In this document: positions 63,187 to 64,000 of the stretch, piece after piece | Layout of the letters: each line of letters begins with the position of its first letter | Position numbering within the stretch: position 1 is the stretch's first letter | Position numbers and translations under genes: made by a program | The notes under the pieces: model-generated | The model's input: the letters and a program-made list of their open reading frames with translations, nothing else | Told to the model about the DNA's origin: nothing | Database searches by the model: none | NCBI RefSeq assembly: GCF_000967965.1 | Contig: NZ_LACC01000004.1 | Location: 133,415-197,414, forward strand | Direction: 5' to 3' | DNA from: Pseudomonas fluorescens | GTDB lineage: Bacteria; Pseudomonadota; Gammaproteobacteria; Pseudomonadales; Pseudomonadaceae | Length of the DNA: 64,000 nt

Positions 63187-63204
63187 CGTAACGAAAACTT
63201 TACG
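63187..63204. promoter_or_regulatory. TyrR/PhhR-box-like operator
   Basis: CGTAACGAAAACTTTACG is an imperfect palindrome that resembles the TyrR/PhhR box TGTAAA-N6-TTTACA with the same half-site spacing. It lies 122 bases before phhA and 139 before phhR, so it could serve both directions. Confidence 0.6.
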
Positions 63205-63325
63205 ATTATCGAGGAATTTTCCTACGCATGACGCCGGACACCTGCTGCAACAGTGCAATCCTTGGGGTATTTCTAGGTCCATAGCAGTACATAACAAGAA
63301 CGAAATCCCTTAGCAGGAGAGCAGC

Positions 63326-64000
63326 ATGAAGCAGACGCAATACGTGGCTCGCGAGCCCGATGCGCAAGGTTTTATCGACTACCCCGCCGAAGAACACGCG
63401 GTGTGGAACACGCTGATCACTCGTCAACTGAAAGTGATCGAAGGGCGTGCGTGCCAGGAGTACCTGGACGGTATCGAAAAACTCGGTCTGCCCCACGACC
63501 GCATTCCTCAACTCGGCGAAATCAACAAGGTCCTCGGTGAAACCACCGGCTGGCAAGTTGCCCGGGTTCCCGCACTGATTCCCTTCCAGACCTTTTTCGA
63601 ATTGCTGGCCAGCAAGCAGTTTCCGGTGGCGACCTTTATTCGTACCCGCGAAGAACTGGACTACCTGCAAGAGCCGGACATTTTCCACGAGATCTTCGGT
63701 CACTGCCCGCTGCTGACCAACCCGTGGTTCGCCGAGTTCACCCACACCTACGGCAAGCTCGGCCTCAAGGCGACCAAGGAAGAACGCGTGTACCTGGCGC
63801 GCCTGTACTGGATGACCATCGAATTCGGCCTGGTCGACACTCCGCAAGGCCAGCGCATCTACGGCGGCGGCATCCTGTCTTCTCCGAAAGAAACCGTGTA
63901 TTGCCTGTCGAACGAGCCTGAACATCAAGCCTTCGACCCGCTGGAATGTATGCGCACGCCGTACCGCATCGACATCCTGCAGCCGCTGTATTTCGCCTTG
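63326..64000 (+). CDS. phhA: phenylalanine 4-hydroxylase PhhA (partial, cut by window end)
   Basis: PhhA converts phenylalanine to tyrosine with pterin, iron and O2. The visible 225 residues run from ATG 63326 (AGGAG six bases upstream) to the window end with no stop, so the last part is missing. The iron ligands are in place: His121 and His126 in FHEIFGHCP and Glu167 in WMTIEFG. It is divergent from phhR, as in other pseudomonads, and probably regulated through the box at 63187. Confidence 0.97.
   Translation, partial: MKQTQYVAREPDAQGFIDYPAEEHAVWNTLITRQLKVIEGRACQEYLDGIEKLGLPHDRIPQLGEINKVLGETTGWQVARVPALIPFQTFFELLASKQFPVATFIRTREELDYLQEPDIFHEIFGHCPLLTNPWFAEFTHTYGKLGLKATKEERVYLARLYWMTIEFGLVDTPQGQRIYGGGILSSPKETVYCLSNEPEHQAFDPLECMRTPYRIDILQPLYFAL

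Noticed and set aside
63206..63928. 240-codon minus-strand frame opposite phhA
   Set aside because: phhA has all iron ligands and a ribosome site; the antisense frame is an artefact.

Overview
The window comes from a Pseudomonas of the fluorescens group. The evidence is the gene content (FleQ/FleSR flagellar hierarchy, MotCD stator, ParA/ParP chemotaxis partners, PhhR/PhhA), high GC with codon use typical of that group, and REP/REPIN repeats of the P. fluorescens kind with the core GAGCAGGCTCGCTCC. It is almost entirely a polar-flagellum and chemotaxis supercluster on the minus strand. A cytochrome c maturation operon lies at the left edge, and the phenylalanine-catabolism pair phhR/phhA at the right edge, where phhA is cut by the window end.

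Layout from left to right. 1-7548 holds the ccmABCDEFGHI operon (minus strand) ending in a small lipoprotein gene and a terminator. 7748-9648 holds a plus-strand pair, a second FliK-like protein and a free-standing FlhB C-domain protein. 9803-11188 is an AT-richer delta-60 repeat protein gene. 11197-20574 is the chemotaxis operon cheY-cheZ-cheA-cheB-motC-motD-parA-parP-cheW-DUF2802. 20742-25895 is flhA-flhF-fleN-fliA. 26165-27271 is an orphan mini-Rhs gene on the opposite strand, placed between flhA and flhB. 27306-32700 is fliLMNOPQR-flhB. 32876-34240 is fliK. 34341-36733 is hsbA-hsbR-hptB. 36850-42598 is fliEFGHIJ. 42729-46917 is fleSR and fleQ. 47090-51289 is fliC, flaG-fliD and fliS-fliT. 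51537-52466 is a ketoacyl-ACP synthase III. 52767-61142 is flgFGHIJKL.

How it works together. FleQ (sigma54 activator with the c-di-GMP contact residues in place) and the FleSR two-component pair sit among class II/III operons. Good -24/-12 sigma54 promoters can be read directly upstream of fleSR, fliE, fliK, fliL, flhA and flgF. FliA-type promoters can be read upstream of fliC, the KAS III gene and fliST. FlhF/FleN set flagellar position and number, ParA/ParP (with repeated motifs in CheA) should place the chemosensory array at the pole, and MotCD is a stator set.

Most unusual points: (i) a 267-bp element of three inverted-repeat pairs, able to form a three-way junction, lies between the apparent ancestral Shine-Dalgarno of motD and its start codon; (ii) a lone KAS III gene with a FliA-like promoter stands where other pseudomonads carry a flagellin-glycosylation island; (iii) an orphan mini-Rhs gene with an AT-rich, unrecognised C-terminus and no visible immunity gene; (iv) four copies of an EFExLLDxLHGKG-like motif in CheA; (v) a delta-60 repeat gene preceded by a perfect 26-bp palindrome. 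No tRNA, rRNA, CRISPR array or complete insertion sequence was seen.
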